Positions 9,132 through 21,157 of a stretch of 64,000 bases of DNA are shown piece by piece. Location: contig NZ_VRUA01000001.1 in NCBI RefSeq assembly GCF_008017535.1, positions 310,001 to 374,000 on the forward strand, written 5' to 3'. Under the pieces are notes generated by a model that did no database searches, had not been told where the DNA came from, and saw nothing but the letters and a program-made list of their open reading frames with translations. The position numbers and the translations under genes are program-made. Every line of letters begins with the position of its first letter. The stretch's first letter is position 1. The stretch comes from Ottowia flava. Lineage in GTDB: Bacteria; Pseudomonadota; Gammaproteobacteria; Burkholderiales; Burkholderiaceae_C.

Positions 9132-9824
9132 ATGGAAGCCTCGAACACCGAGACCATCGTCCACGCGCTCACCCGCGCCATTGTTGAGCACCGTCTGCGC
9201 CCCGGCAGCAAGCTGGCCGAACAGGCGCTGGCGGACCACTTCAGCGTGTCGCGCACATTGGTGCGGCAGGCGCTGTTCCAGCTGTCGCAAAAGCGCCTGG
9301 TCACGCTGGAGCCCGCGCGCGGCGCCTTCGTCGCCAGCCCGTCGACCGAGGAAGCGCGCCAGGTCTTCCAGGTGCGCCGCATGCTGGAGATGGAGCTGAC
9401 GCGCGCCTTCGTCCAGTCCGCCACACCCGCCAAGCTGGCCACCCTGCGCGAGCACGTCGCCAAAGAGCAAGCCGCCGTCGCGCGCGAAGACATCGCCGAC
9501 CGCACCGAGCTGCTGGGCGACTTCCACGTGCTGATGGCCGAGCTGATCGGCAACGCCGTCCTGGCCGAAGTGCTGCGCGATCTGCTGGCGCGCTGCGCCA
9601 TCGCCACGCTGATGTACCAAAGCAGCAGCGCCGCGCACGATTCGGCGGCCGAGCACCAGGCGCTGATCGAATGCTTTGCCACCGGCGACGTGGCCCAGGC
9701 CATCCAACTGATGCGCGAACACCTGGACCATGTGGAAGAAGGCCTCAACCTCGATCGACCAGCCCCCACACACGACGTAAAGCAGGCGCTGGCCCAAGCA
9801 GAATCTGCGCGAACAGCTACTTAA
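9132..9824 (+). CDS. GntR-family regulator, FCD type, of urate genes
   Basis: The 230-residue protein has an N-terminal winged helix (about residues 10-70, with FSVSRTLVRQALFQLSQ) and an all-helical C-terminal ligand domain of the FCD type. It is encoded between uraH and puuE beside a perfect palindrome, so it probably controls urate breakdown in response to a pathway intermediate. The ligand is not known. Its last residues (SARTAT) and stop codon are formed by an inverted partial family A repeat. puuE starts only eight bases downstream, so regulator and enzymes are likely one transcript. Confidence 0.9.
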   Translation: MEASNTETIVHALTRAIVEHRLRPGSKLAEQALADHFSVSRTLVRQALFQLSQKRLVTLEPARGAFVASPSTEEARQVFQVRRMLEMELTRAFVQSATPAKLATLREHVAKEQAAVAREDIADRTELLGDFHVLMAELIGNAVLAEVLRDLLARCAIATLMYQSSSAAHDSAAEHQALIECFATGDVAQAIQLMREHLDHVEEGLNLDRPAPTHDVKQALAQAESARTAT

Positions 9825-9834
9825 TCAATAGCAT
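9798..9834 (-). repeat. Family A dispersed repeat, partial, at the end of the GntR gene
   Basis: On the minus strand it reads GCTAT, seven bases, GTAGCTGTTCGCGCAGAT, the first two hairpins of the family. It supplies the last codons and the stop of the GntR gene and reaches the puuE start. Confidence 0.7.
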
Positions 9835-10789
9835 GAAACACGGCATTTACGACAGCACCGCGCCCTACCCGCGCGACCTGGTGGGCTACGGCGCCGACGT
9901 GCCGCACGCGCGTTGGCCCGGTGGCGCGCGCATCGCGCTGCAGTTCGTTTTGAACTACGAAGAAGGCGGAGAAAACGCCGTGCTGCACGGCGATGCGGCC
10001 AGCGAACAGTTCTTGTCCGAGATGTTCAACCCGGCCGCCTACCCGGCCCGGCACATGAGCATGGAAGGCATCTACGAATACGGCGCGCGCGCCGGCGTGT
10101 GGCGCATCCTGCGCGAATTCGACGCGCGCGGCTGGCCGCTGACGGTGTTCGGTGTGGCCACCGCCCTGGCGCGCCACCCGGAAGTCACGCAAGCCTTTCA
10201 AGCGCGCGGTGACGAGATCGCCTGCCACGGCCTGAAGTGGATCCACTACCAGAACGTGGACGACGCCACCGAACGCGCCCACATGGAAGAAGCGCTGGCC
10301 ATGATCGAAGCGCAGACCGGCACCCGTCCGCTGGGCTGGTACACCGGCCGCGACAGCCCGAACACCCGCCGCCTGGTGGTGGACGACGGCCGCCTGCTGT
10401 ACGACAGCGATTACTACGGCGACGACCTGCCCTTCTGGATGCAGGTGCGCAAGACCGACGGCCAGGTCGTGCCGCACCTGGTCGTGCCCTACACGCTGGA
10501 CTGCAACGACATGCGCTTCGCCCTGCCGCAGGGCTACAGCCACGCCGATCCGTTCTACCAGTACATGAAGGACAGCTTTGACGCGCTGTACGCCGAAGGC
10601 GATCCGCAAGGGCTGGACCGCCCCAAGATGCTGAGCATCGGCATGCACTGCCGCCTGCTCGGCCGCCCGGGCCGCATCACCGCGCTACAGCGCTTCATGG
10701 ACCACGTGGCGCGCCACAAGGACGTGTGGGTGTGCAAGCGCATCGACATCGCCCAGCACTGGGTCAACACCCACCCCTCCCCCCGCTGA
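9833..10789 (+). CDS. puuE: Allantoinase PuuE, polysaccharide deacetylase fold
   Basis: The 318-residue protein begins MKHGIYDSTAPYPRDLVGYG and has the NodB-like fold with conserved segments FVLNYEEGGE, EYGARAGVWRILREF, CHGLKWIHYQ and GWYTGRDSPNTRRL. These are typical of PuuE allantoinases, which are unrelated to the metal-dependent amidohydrolase type. It opens allantoin to allantoate. ATG at 9833 starts the conserved N-terminus; the ribosome site is poor because the repeat occupies the spot. Translation may depend on coupling to the GntR gene. Confidence 0.94.
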   Translation: MKHGIYDSTAPYPRDLVGYGADVPHARWPGGARIALQFVLNYEEGGENAVLHGDAASEQFLSEMFNPAAYPARHMSMEGIYEYGARAGVWRILREFDARGWPLTVFGVATALARHPEVTQAFQARGDEIACHGLKWIHYQNVDDATERAHMEEALAMIEAQTGTRPLGWYTGRDSPNTRRLVVDDGRLLYDSDYYGDDLPFWMQVRKTDGQVVPHLVVPYTLDCNDMRFALPQGYSHADPFYQYMKDSFDALYAEGDPQGLDRPKMLSIGMHCRLLGRPGRITALQRFMDHVARHKDVWVCKRIDIAQHWVNTHPSPR

Positions 10790-10855
10790 ACAGACCACGG
10801 CGTCAGGCCATGCCGCCTGGCGCCGGCACGCGCACCTACCCGAGAGACAAACCCC

Positions 10856-12643
10856 ATGCCCCTGACCCTGGACCAGCTCAACGCCGCCCCGCCCGCCGAA
10901 GCCGAGCAGATGCTCGACGGCCTGTTCGAGCACACGCCCTGGATCGCCAACGAGGCGCTGGCACAGCGCCCGTTCCGATCGCTGGCGCACCTGAAGCACG
11001 TCATGACCGAGGTGCTGGCCAAAGCGGATGTGGACCGGCAGCTGGCGCTGATCCGCGCCCACCCGGAGTTGGCCGGCAAGGCGATGGTGGCCAACACGCT
11101 GACGGCCGAATCGACCCACGAACAAGGCAAGGCGGGCCTGACCGAATGCACGCCCGACGAATTCGCCCGCATCCTGCAGCTCAACGCCGACTACAACGCC
11201 AAGTTTGGCTTTCCCTTCATCCTGGCGGTGCGCGGCCCGCGCGGCACGGGTCTCAGCAAGGCCGAGATCATCGACACCTTTGCGCGCCGACTGGCGCACC
11301 AGCCGGCTTTTGAGCGCGCCGAGGCGCTGCGCAACATCCACCGCATCGTTGAAATCCGCCTGGCAGACAAGTTCGGCGTGGCGCCCGCGCTCGGCAACGA
11401 CGTGTGGGACTGGCATGCCGACCTGGCGCAACACAGCGACCCCGGCTTTGCCGAACAAGGGCAGCTGGCCGTCACCTACCTCACCGATGCGCACCGCGCC
11501 TGCGCCGCCAGCCTGGTGCAGACCATGCAGGGCGCGGGTTTTGACGACGTACACATCGACGCGGTGGGCAACGTAGTGGGCCGCTACCACGCCGACCGGG
11601 CCGCCCAAGGCGCGAAGACGCTGATGACCGGCAGCCACTTCGACACCGTGCGCAACGCCGGCCGCTACGACGGGCGGCTGGGCATCTTCGTGCCCATCGC
11701 GTGCGTGCGCGAGCTGGCGCGCGCCGGTCGCCGTCTGCCCTTCCATTTCGAGGTGATCGGCTTCGCCGAAGAAGAAGGCCAGCGCTACAAGACGTCTTTC
11801 CTCGGCTCGGAAGCGCTCATCGGTGAATTCCAAAGCGCGTGGCTGGATCAATCTGACGCCGACGGCGTGACCATGCGCCAGGCCATGGCCCACGCCGGCC
11901 TGCGGGTGGAAGACATCGCGTCGTTGCAGCGCAACCCGGCGGACTACCTCGGCTTCATCGAAGTCCACATCGAACAAGGCCCGGTGCTCAACGAGCTGAA
12001 CCTGCCGCTGGGCGTGGTCACCTCGATCAACGGCAGCGTGCGCTACGCGGGCGAATTCATCGGCCAGGCCAGCCACGCCGGCACCACGCCCATGAACCGC
12101 CGCCACGACGCCGCCTGCGCCGCGGCCGAGCTGGCGCTGTACCTGGAGGAGCGCGCCGCGCAGGACGCCGATTCGGTCGCCACCATGGGCATCCTGCAGG
12201 TGCCGCGCGGCTCGACCAACGTGGTGCCCGGCCGCTGCGCTTTCACGCTCGACCTGCGCGCGCCCAACGACCCACAGCGCGACCGCCTCACCGCCGATGT
12301 GCTGGCGCGCGCCCAGCAGATCGCCGAGCGCCGCGGCGTCGGCCTGGCGCTGGAAGAAACCATGCGCGTCAGTGCCGCGCCGTCCGATCCGGCCTGGCAG
12401 CAGCGCTGGGAGCGCGCCGTCGAATCGCTCGGTCTGCCGGTCTTCCGGCTGCCCAGCGGCGCCGGCCACGACGCCATGACGATGCACAAGGTCATGCCGC
12501 AGGCCATGCTGTTCGTGCGCGGCGAAAACAGCGGCATCAGCCACAACCCGCTGGAGTCCAGCAACGCCGAGGACATCGAGCTGTCGGTGCGCGCCATGCA
12601 GCGCCTGCTGGACGATCTGGCGCGCGACCTGCAAGCCGCTTGA
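10856..12643 (+). CDS. Fusion of OHCU decarboxylase (UraD) and allantoate amidohydrolase
   Basis: This 595-residue protein joins two enzymes. Residues about 1-170 are UraD, with catalytic histidine in IRAHPELAGK and the ESTHEQGKAGL segment; it decarboxylates OHCU to S-allantoin. Residues about 180-595 are an M20-type amidase (AllC-like). Its metal ligands are visible in TGSHFDTVRNAGRYDG, FAEEEGQRY, FIEVHIEQGPVL and SGAGHDAMTM. The amidase is expected to release ammonia from allantoate. The pathway intermediate allantoin lies between the two activities and is handled by PuuE, encoded just upstream. No stop or frameshift separates the halves, so the fusion appears real. Confidence 0.93.
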   Translation: MPLTLDQLNAAPPAEAEQMLDGLFEHTPWIANEALAQRPFRSLAHLKHVMTEVLAKADVDRQLALIRAHPELAGKAMVANTLTAESTHEQGKAGLTECTPDEFARILQLNADYNAKFGFPFILAVRGPRGTGLSKAEIIDTFARRLAHQPAFERAEALRNIHRIVEIRLADKFGVAPALGNDVWDWHADLAQHSDPGFAEQGQLAVTYLTDAHRACAASLVQTMQGAGFDDVHIDAVGNVVGRYHADRAAQGAKTLMTGSHFDTVRNAGRYDGRLGIFVPIACVRELARAGRRLPFHFEVIGFAEEEGQRYKTSFLGSEALIGEFQSAWLDQSDADGVTMRQAMAHAGLRVEDIASLQRNPADYLGFIEVHIEQGPVLNELNLPLGVVTSINGSVRYAGEFIGQASHAGTTPMNRRHDAACAAAELALYLEERAAQDADSVATMGILQVPRGSTNVVPGRCAFTLDLRAPNDPQRDRLTADVLARAQQIAERRGVGLALEETMRVSAAPSDPAWQQRWERAVESLGLPVFRLPSGAGHDAMTMHKVMPQAMLFVRGENSGISHNPLESSNAEDIELSVRAMQRLLDDLARDLQAA

Positions 12644-12655
12644 GCCAGCCACAAC

Positions 12656-12718
12656 GCTATTTCTTTCATAGCTTCTCGCGCAGATCCATCCAGGGCTACG
12701 GCCTGATTTGATTCAAAA
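12656..12718 (+). repeat. Family A dispersed repeat between genes
   Basis: GCTAT, seven bases, ATAGC form the first hairpin; CTTCTCGCGCAGAT and AGGGCTACGGCCT follow. It fills the gap between the fusion gene and the M20 gene. Confidence 0.85.
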
Positions 12719-13975
12719 ATGACCTCTTCCGACACCTACGCCGCCCTGGACGCCTGGATCGACCAGCACTTTGACGAGGAAGTGCGCTTCGTGCAGGCGC
12801 TGGTGCGCGTGCCCACCGACACGCCGCCCGGCAACAACGCCCCGCACGCCGACCGCGCGGCCGAGCTGCTACAAGACCTGGGTTACACCGCTGAAAAGCA
12901 CCCCGTGCCGGCCAGCGACGTTCAGGCCTACGGCATGCAAAGCATCACCAACCTGATCGTGCGCCGCCCCTTTGGCGAAGGCGGCCCGACCATCGCGCTG
13001 AACGCGCATGGCGACGTGGTGCCGCCGGGCGACGGCTGGTCGCACGACCCCTACGGCGCCGAGATCGTGGACGGCCAGCTGTTCGGCCGCGCCGCCGCCG
13101 TCAGCAAGAGCGACTTCGGCACTTTCACCTTCGCCCTGCGCGCGCTCGAAGCCGTGGCCAAGCCGAAACACGGCGCAGTCGAATTGCACTTCACCTACGA
13201 CGAAGAATTCGGCGGCGAACTGGGCCCCGGCTGGCTGCTGAAAAACGGGCTGACCAAGCCCGACTTGATGATCGCCGCTGGCTTCAGCTACCAGGTGGTC
13301 GTGGCGCACAACGGCTGCCTGCAGATGGAAGTGACGGTGGAAGGCGAGATGAGCCACGCCGCCATCCCCGACAGCGGCTGCGACGCGATCCAGGGCGCGG
13401 TGCACATCCTGCAGGCGCTGTACGCGCTGAACGCGGGTTACAAGCAGATCACGTCGAAGGTCGAAGGCATCACGCACCCGTACCTCAACATTGGCCAGAT
13501 CGAAGGCGGCACCAACACCAACGTCGTGCCCGGCAAGGCGGTGTTCAAGCTCGACCGCCGCATGATCCCCGAAGAAAACGCCGCCGAGGTCGAAGCGGCG
13601 CTGCGCGAAACGATTGCGCAGGCCGCCGCCAGCTACACACCGCCGCGCGGGCGCAGCGACCTTCGCGTCAGCGTGCGCCGCCTGCTGCTGGCCAACGCCA
13701 TGACGCCGCTGGCCGGCAACGCGCCGCTGGTCGACGCGCTGCAAAAGCACGGCGCGGCGGTCTTCGGCGAAACGCCCGAAGCCGTGGGCACGCCCCTGTA
13801 CACCGACGTGCGCCTGTACGTGGAGCGCGGCGTGCCCGGCGTGATCTACGGCGCCGGCCCGCGCACCGTGCTGGAAAGCCACGCCAAACGCGCCGACGAG
13901 CGCGTGGCCCTGGAAGACCTGCGCCGCGCGACCAAGGTGGTGGCCCGCACCTTGGCCGATCTGCTTTCAAAATAA
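12719..13975 (+). CDS. M20-family metallohydrolase in the urate cluster
   Basis: A 418-residue ArgE/DapE-type hydrolase. Metal-site segments are NAHGDVVPPGDGW, FTYDEEFGGELGPGW with two catalytic acidic residues, and a C-terminal VERGVPGVIYGAGP. The dimerisation domain includes MEVTVEGEMSHAAIP. M20 enzymes hydrolyse amide bonds. Position directly after the UraD-AllC fusion and before the permease suggests action on a ureido or carbamoyl intermediate such as ureidoglycine or ureidoglycolate, but the substrate cannot be read from sequence. Its stop codon overlaps the start of a family A repeat. Confidence 0.88.
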   Translation: MTSSDTYAALDAWIDQHFDEEVRFVQALVRVPTDTPPGNNAPHADRAAELLQDLGYTAEKHPVPASDVQAYGMQSITNLIVRRPFGEGGPTIALNAHGDVVPPGDGWSHDPYGAEIVDGQLFGRAAAVSKSDFGTFTFALRALEAVAKPKHGAVELHFTYDEEFGGELGPGWLLKNGLTKPDLMIAAGFSYQVVVAHNGCLQMEVTVEGEMSHAAIPDSGCDAIQGAVHILQALYALNAGYKQITSKVEGITHPYLNIGQIEGGTNTNVVPGKAVFKLDRRMIPEENAAEVEAALRETIAQAAASYTPPRGRSDLRVSVRRLLLANAMTPLAGNAPLVDALQKHGAAVFGETPEAVGTPLYTDVRLYVERGVPGVIYGAGPRTVLESHAKRADERVALEDLRRATKVVARTLADLLSK

Positions 13976-14020
13976 TAGCTGCCTGCGCAGATATGCCTAG
14001 GGCTACAGCCCGAAAACCTA
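13971..14020 (+). repeat. Family A dispersed repeat overlapping a gene end
   Basis: AATAATAGCTGCCTGCGCAG, then CTAGGGCTACAGCCCGAAAA. The last hairpin GGGCT-AC-AGCCC is perfect. The TAA stop of the M20 gene lies in its first bases. Confidence 0.88.
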
Positions 14021-14039
14021 TAAATTTCAGGAGACAAGC

Positions 14040-15524
14040 ATGAGCAGCACCCACCCGGTCGACGAACGACTGCCCACCGGCAAGCTGACGGCCCTGGGCC
14101 TGCAACACGTGCTGGTGATGTACGCCGGCGCGGTCGCGGTGCCGCTGATCGTCGGGCGCGCCCTCAAGCTCAGCCCGGACGAGGTGGCGCTGCTGATCTC
14201 GGCCGACCTGTTCTGCTGCGGCCTGGTCACGCTGATCCAGGCGCTGGGCGCCACGCAGTGGTTCGGCATCAAGCTACCGGTGATGATGGGCGTGACCTTC
14301 GCCTCGGTCGGGCCCATGGTGGCCATGGCCAATGCCAACCCCGGGCCCGACGGCGCGCGCATGATCTTTGGCGCCATCATCGGCGCGGGCATCGTCTCGA
14401 TCCTGATCGCACCCCTGATCAGCCGCATGCTGCGCTTCTTCCCGCCGGTCGTCACCGGCACCATCATCGCGGTGATCGGCATCAACCTGATGCGCGTGGG
14501 CATCAACTGGATTTTCGGCAACCCGGTCGGCCCCACGGCGCCGATGACGGTGTCGCCTGAGCATTCGGAATGGCTGAGCACGCTGCGCAGCTCGGCCGCC
14601 GTGGGCCAGGCCGGCATGCCGCCTGTACCGCAGGGCCTGACGCTGGCGCCGACCGAGCCCAACCCGCGCTACGCCGCGCTGTCCGGCGTGGCGGTGTCGG
14701 CCATCGTGCTGGCCACCATCCTGCTGGTGGCGCGGTTCGCGCGCGGCTTTCTGGCCAACATCTCGGTGCTGGTCGGCATCGTCGTCGGCGCCGTGGTCGC
14801 AGCCGCCACGGGCATGATGAACTTCGACAAGGTCGCCAAGGCGCACTGGGTGGACGTGGTGCTTCCCTTTCACTTCGGCATGCCGATCTTCGACCCGGTG
14901 CTGATCCTGACCATGGTGCTGGTGATGATCGTCGTGATGATCGAATCGACCGGCATGTTTCTCGCCCTCGGCGAGATGACCGACCGCAAGATCGACCAGC
15001 CCGCCCTCGCCCGCGGTCTGCGCACCGACGGCCTGGGCACGCTGATCGGCGGCATCTTCAACACCTTCCCCTACACCAGCTTTTCACAGAACGTGGGCCT
15101 GGTGGCGGTCACGGGCGTGAAGAGCCGCTTTGTCTGCGTGGCGGCGGGCGTCATCCTGATCGTGCTGGGCCTGCTGCCCAAGATGGCCGCGCTGGTCGAA
15201 TCGCTGCCGGCCGTGGTGCTGGGCGGCGCGGGTCTGGTGATGTTCGGCATGGTCGCCACCACGGGCATCCGCATCCTGGGCGGGGTGGACTACACGCACC
15301 AGCGCAACAACGCGCTGATCGTCGCCATTTCCATCGGCATGGGCATGATCCCGCTGGTCGCGCCGCGCTACCTGCAGTGGATGCCGCACGCCATCCACCC
15401 GCTGATCGAATCGGGCATCCTGCTGGCGTCGATGTCGGCGGTGCTGCTGAACCTGTTCTTCAACGGGGCCAAGGGCGACACGCAGGCCGCCATCCGCGCG
15501 GCCAAGCAGGCTGAGGCGCACTAA
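14040..15524 (+). CDS. NCS2 xanthine/urate permease
   Basis: The 494-residue inner-membrane protein has about 12-14 helices and the NCS2 signature SFSQNVGLVAVTGVKSR (about residue 345). N-terminal LQHVLVMYAGAVAVPLIVG is typical of the family. NCS2 carriers import purines with protons; the surrounding urate genes suggest urate or xanthine as substrate. The start at 14040 follows a GGAGA ribosome site. A hairpin follows the stop. Confidence 0.93.
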   Translation: MSSTHPVDERLPTGKLTALGLQHVLVMYAGAVAVPLIVGRALKLSPDEVALLISADLFCCGLVTLIQALGATQWFGIKLPVMMGVTFASVGPMVAMANANPGPDGARMIFGAIIGAGIVSILIAPLISRMLRFFPPVVTGTIIAVIGINLMRVGINWIFGNPVGPTAPMTVSPEHSEWLSTLRSSAAVGQAGMPPVPQGLTLAPTEPNPRYAALSGVAVSAIVLATILLVARFARGFLANISVLVGIVVGAVVAAATGMMNFDKVAKAHWVDVVLPFHFGMPIFDPVLILTMVLVMIVVMIESTGMFLALGEMTDRKIDQPALARGLRTDGLGTLIGGIFNTFPYTSFSQNVGLVAVTGVKSRFVCVAAGVILIVLGLLPKMAALVESLPAVVLGGAGLVMFGMVATTGIRILGGVDYTHQRNNALIVAISIGMGMIPLVAPRYLQWMPHAIHPLIESGILLASMSAVLLNLFFNGAKGDTQAAIRAAKQAEAH

Positions 15525-15545
15525 ACGCGCGCGACCCGAACACAA

Positions 15546-15570
15546 AAATGCCCACGTACTGCGGGCATTT
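15546..15570. terminator. Bidirectional terminator between permease and dodecin
   Basis: AAATGCCC and GGGCATTT form an 8-bp stem around a nine-base loop, flanked by A-rich and T-rich bases. It lies between two convergent genes. Confidence 0.75.
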
Positions 15571-15606
15571 CTTGGGCTTTCTGCCGCAATGAGCGGCAGA
15601 CGCAGA

Positions 15607-15819
15607 CTACTTGTCGACTTGGCCGACGACGAAGGTCACAGACATGTTGACGCGGTATTCCTTGATCTTGCCGCCTTCGATGACGACCTTCTGCTCCTTG
15701 ATCCAGGCACCGCGAACCTGATCGATGGTGTCGGCGGCACGGCCGACGCCGGTGAGGATCGCGTCCTCAAAGCTCTTGGTGCTGGACGCGGAGATTTCGA
15801 TGACTTTGGCAACGCTCAT
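15607..15819 (-). CDS. Dodecin, flavin-storage protein
   Basis: The 70-residue protein MSVAKVIEISASSTKSFEDA is a typical dodecin with the central RGAWIKEQKVVIEGGKI segment; the tryptophan stacks flavin in the family. Dodecins assemble as hollow dodecamers that bind FMN or related flavins. A good ribosome site (GAAGGAG) precedes ATG. Transcribed alone, convergent with the permease. Confidence 0.95.
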   Translation of the reverse strand: MSVAKVIEISASSTKSFEDAILTGVGRAADTIDQVRGAWIKEQKVVIEGGKIKEYRVNMSVTFVVGQVDK

Positions 15820-16077
15820 GGGCGGACTCCTTCGGTTGAGGCCTCGGGACGAGGCCGGTGGTCACAAAGCCGCACCTTACCCACGCCCAACCAGGCGCCG
15901 TGTGGGCACTTGTCTGACAACGCCGTCGGCCGCCGCCGTGCGCCCGGGTGACCACCCTTTATTCCATATCCATCTATATCAACAACAAAGTATTGGTTGG
16001 TTTTGGCATATGCCAAACCTAAAGTCGGCCCTTCCCAGCGACGCGCGTTGCCGCGTTGCCAGCTTCCGACCCACCCG

Positions 16078-17883
16078 ATGTACCAATACACCGCATTCGA
16101 CCAGGCCTTTGTCAAGCTGCGCGCCCAGCAGTTCCGCGACCAGTTGGAGCGCTGGCAGCGCGGCGAGCTGAGCGAAGAGCAGTTCCTGCCGCTGCGCCTG
16201 CAAAACGGCTGGTACGTGCAGCGCTATGCGCCCATGGCCCGCATTGCCGTGCCCTACGGCGAGATCAGCAGCCTGCAGCTGCGCACGCTGGCGCGCATCG
16301 CGCGCGAGTACGACCGGCCTGACGCCGCCCTGCTGGCCAGCGCGCAAGCGACACAGGACGAGTTGCAGGCTTCACAACCCGGGCTGACGCTGGCCGCACC
16401 GCCCCTGCAGTACGGCTACGGTCACTTCACCACGCGCACCAACGTGCAGTTCAACTGGATCCCGCTGGCCAAGGCGCCGGACGTGATGGATCTGCTGGCC
16501 AGCGTGCACATGCACGGCATCCAGACCAGTGGCAACACCATCCGCAACATCACCTGCGAAGCGCTGGAAGGCATTGCGCCGGACGGCATCGTCGACACGC
16601 GCCCGTTTGCCGAGATCCTGCGCCAGTGGAGCACGCTGCACCCCGAATTCGCCTTCTTGCCGCGCAAGTTCAAGATCGCCTTCAACGGCGCCGCCGAAGA
16701 CCGCGCGGCCACCGGCTGGTACGACATCGGCCTGCAGGCGCAGAAGAACGACGCAGGCGAAGTGGGCTTCACCGTCAAGGTGGGCGGGGGCATGGGCCGC
16801 ACGCCGGTCATCGGCACCGTGGTGCGCGACTTCCTGCCCTGGGCCGAGCTGCTGAACTTCGTTGAAGCCGTGGTGCGTGTGTACAACCGCTATGGCCGGC
16901 GCGACAACAAGTGGAAGGCGCGCATCAAGATCCTGGTCAAGTCCGAAGGCCAGAAATTCATCGACGAAGTTGAAGCGGAATACCGCGCCATCGTCGAACA
17001 GGACGGCGCCCCGCACACCATCAGCGCCGACGAGTTGGCGCGCGTGCAGGCCAGCTTTGTCGAGCCGCCGCTGCGCGCCGCCAAGCTGCCCAGCCATGTC
17101 GACACCACGGCCAAGCCCTACCAGCGCTGGCTGGCGCAAAACGTGCGCGCGCACCGCCAGGCCGACCTGGCCATCGTCACCCTGTCCTTCAAGCGCCTGG
17201 GCTGGGCCCCCGGCGATGCCGACGCCGACACGCTGGACGCGTTGGCCACGCTGGCCGACACTTTCAGCGCCGGCGAAGCGCGCCTGACGCACGAACAGAA
17301 CCTGCTGCTGCCCTGGGTGCACCAGACCGACCTGCCCGCGCTGTACGAGCAGGCCAAGGCGCTGGGCCTGGCGCAGGCCAACATCGGCCTGCTGACCGAC
17401 CTGATCGCCTGCCCTGGCGGCGATTTCTGCTCGTTGGCCAACGCCCGCGCCATTCCCGTCGCCGCCGCGCTGACCGAGCTGTACCAGGACATCGACGAAG
17501 TCACCGACCTGGGCCCGATCGACCTGCACATCAGCGGCTGCATCAACAGCTGCGGCCACCACCACAGCGGCCACATCGGCATTCTGGGCGTCGACAAGGA
17601 CGGCAAGGAGTGGTACCAGGTCACCCTGGGCGGCAGCGACGGCTCGGCCTTGTCCGGCCCGGCGCACCCGGGCAAAGTGGTCGGCCCATCCTTCAGCGCG
17701 GCCGAGGTGCCGGGCGTGGTCGAAGCCGTGCTGACCACCTACCGCGACCTGCGCAGCAGCGCGGCCGAGCATTTCATCGACACGCTGCGCCGGGTCGGCC
17801 ACGACCCGTTCAAGGCCGCCGCCAACGGCGCGCGGCTGGACGCTGGCCACCGCACGCGGCAGGCGGAACACGCCGAGGCGTGA
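16078..17883 (+). CDS. cysI: Assimilatory sulfite (nitrite) reductase haemoprotein
   Basis: The 601-residue protein has the sirohaem/4Fe-4S cysteine pairs ACPGGDFCSL (about residue 444) and SGCINSCGHHHSGH (about 487), with the two-fold repeated reductase domain. It reduces sulfite to sulfide with six electrons. With DUF934, cysH, cysD and cysN downstream it forms the sulfate assimilation set of Burkholderiales. The ATG at 16078 (MYQYTAFDQAFVKLR) is chosen because upstream in-frame residues are not conserved-looking. ppc separates it from the rest of the cluster, which is unusual. Confidence 0.93.
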   Translation: MYQYTAFDQAFVKLRAQQFRDQLERWQRGELSEEQFLPLRLQNGWYVQRYAPMARIAVPYGEISSLQLRTLARIAREYDRPDAALLASAQATQDELQASQPGLTLAAPPLQYGYGHFTTRTNVQFNWIPLAKAPDVMDLLASVHMHGIQTSGNTIRNITCEALEGIAPDGIVDTRPFAEILRQWSTLHPEFAFLPRKFKIAFNGAAEDRAATGWYDIGLQAQKNDAGEVGFTVKVGGGMGRTPVIGTVVRDFLPWAELLNFVEAVVRVYNRYGRRDNKWKARIKILVKSEGQKFIDEVEAEYRAIVEQDGAPHTISADELARVQASFVEPPLRAAKLPSHVDTTAKPYQRWLAQNVRAHRQADLAIVTLSFKRLGWAPGDADADTLDALATLADTFSAGEARLTHEQNLLLPWVHQTDLPALYEQAKALGLAQANIGLLTDLIACPGGDFCSLANARAIPVAAALTELYQDIDEVTDLGPIDLHISGCINSCGHHHSGHIGILGVDKDGKEWYQVTLGGSDGSALSGPAHPGKVVGPSFSAAEVPGVVEAVLTTYRDLRSSAAEHFIDTLRRVGHDPFKAAANGARLDAGHRTRQAEHAEA

Positions 17884-17921
17884 GGCGTGAGGCGTGCGCA
17901 ACACCAGCGCACATCCTGCTT

Positions 17922-17990
17922 GCTATACATTCGGAAGCTGCTTGCGCAAGTGGTTCTAGGGCCAGCGGCCAGAAACCCTTGAAATCTTCG
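17922..17990 (+). repeat. Family A dispersed repeat
   Basis: GCTAT near the 5' end, AGCTGCTTGCGCAAGT and GGGCCAGCGGCC. In the last hairpin GGCC-GGCC replaces the usual GGCT-AGCC, a compensating change. It lies between cysI and ppc. Confidence 0.85.
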
Positions 17991-18070
17991 ACCGCGCCTG
18001 ACCGCTGCCCGCTGTGCGGCAGGCGCCCGCCCCCCGCAAGCGTGGTCACATGAGCCGATAGCATGCGCGC

Positions 18071-20926
<2,856 letters not shown>

Positions 20927-21094
20927 CGCGCTCCAGGGGTGCACAAGGCGGCGCAGCGCCTGCTTATGCCGACCCCGCATATGCCTCAAAGAACTTTGTC
21001 GTTGGTTTTTGGCAACCTGGCACCTACAGTGGCTGGGCACCCACGGCATGGCGCCTGCACGGCCCAAGCTGTCGCAAAACGCAACGACAAGTTC

Positions 21095-21157
21095 TATGAA
21101 AATAATAGCTGCCCGCGCAGATAGCACCAGTGCCAGCGACCTGAATGGCCTGAAAAC
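21095..21157 (+). repeat. Family A dispersed repeat containing a gene start
   Basis: ATAGCTGCCCGCGCAGAT is the consensus core, followed by CCAGTGCCAGCGACCTG. The ATG of the DUF934 gene is in its first bases, so the protein's N-terminus is repeat-derived. Confidence 0.8.
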
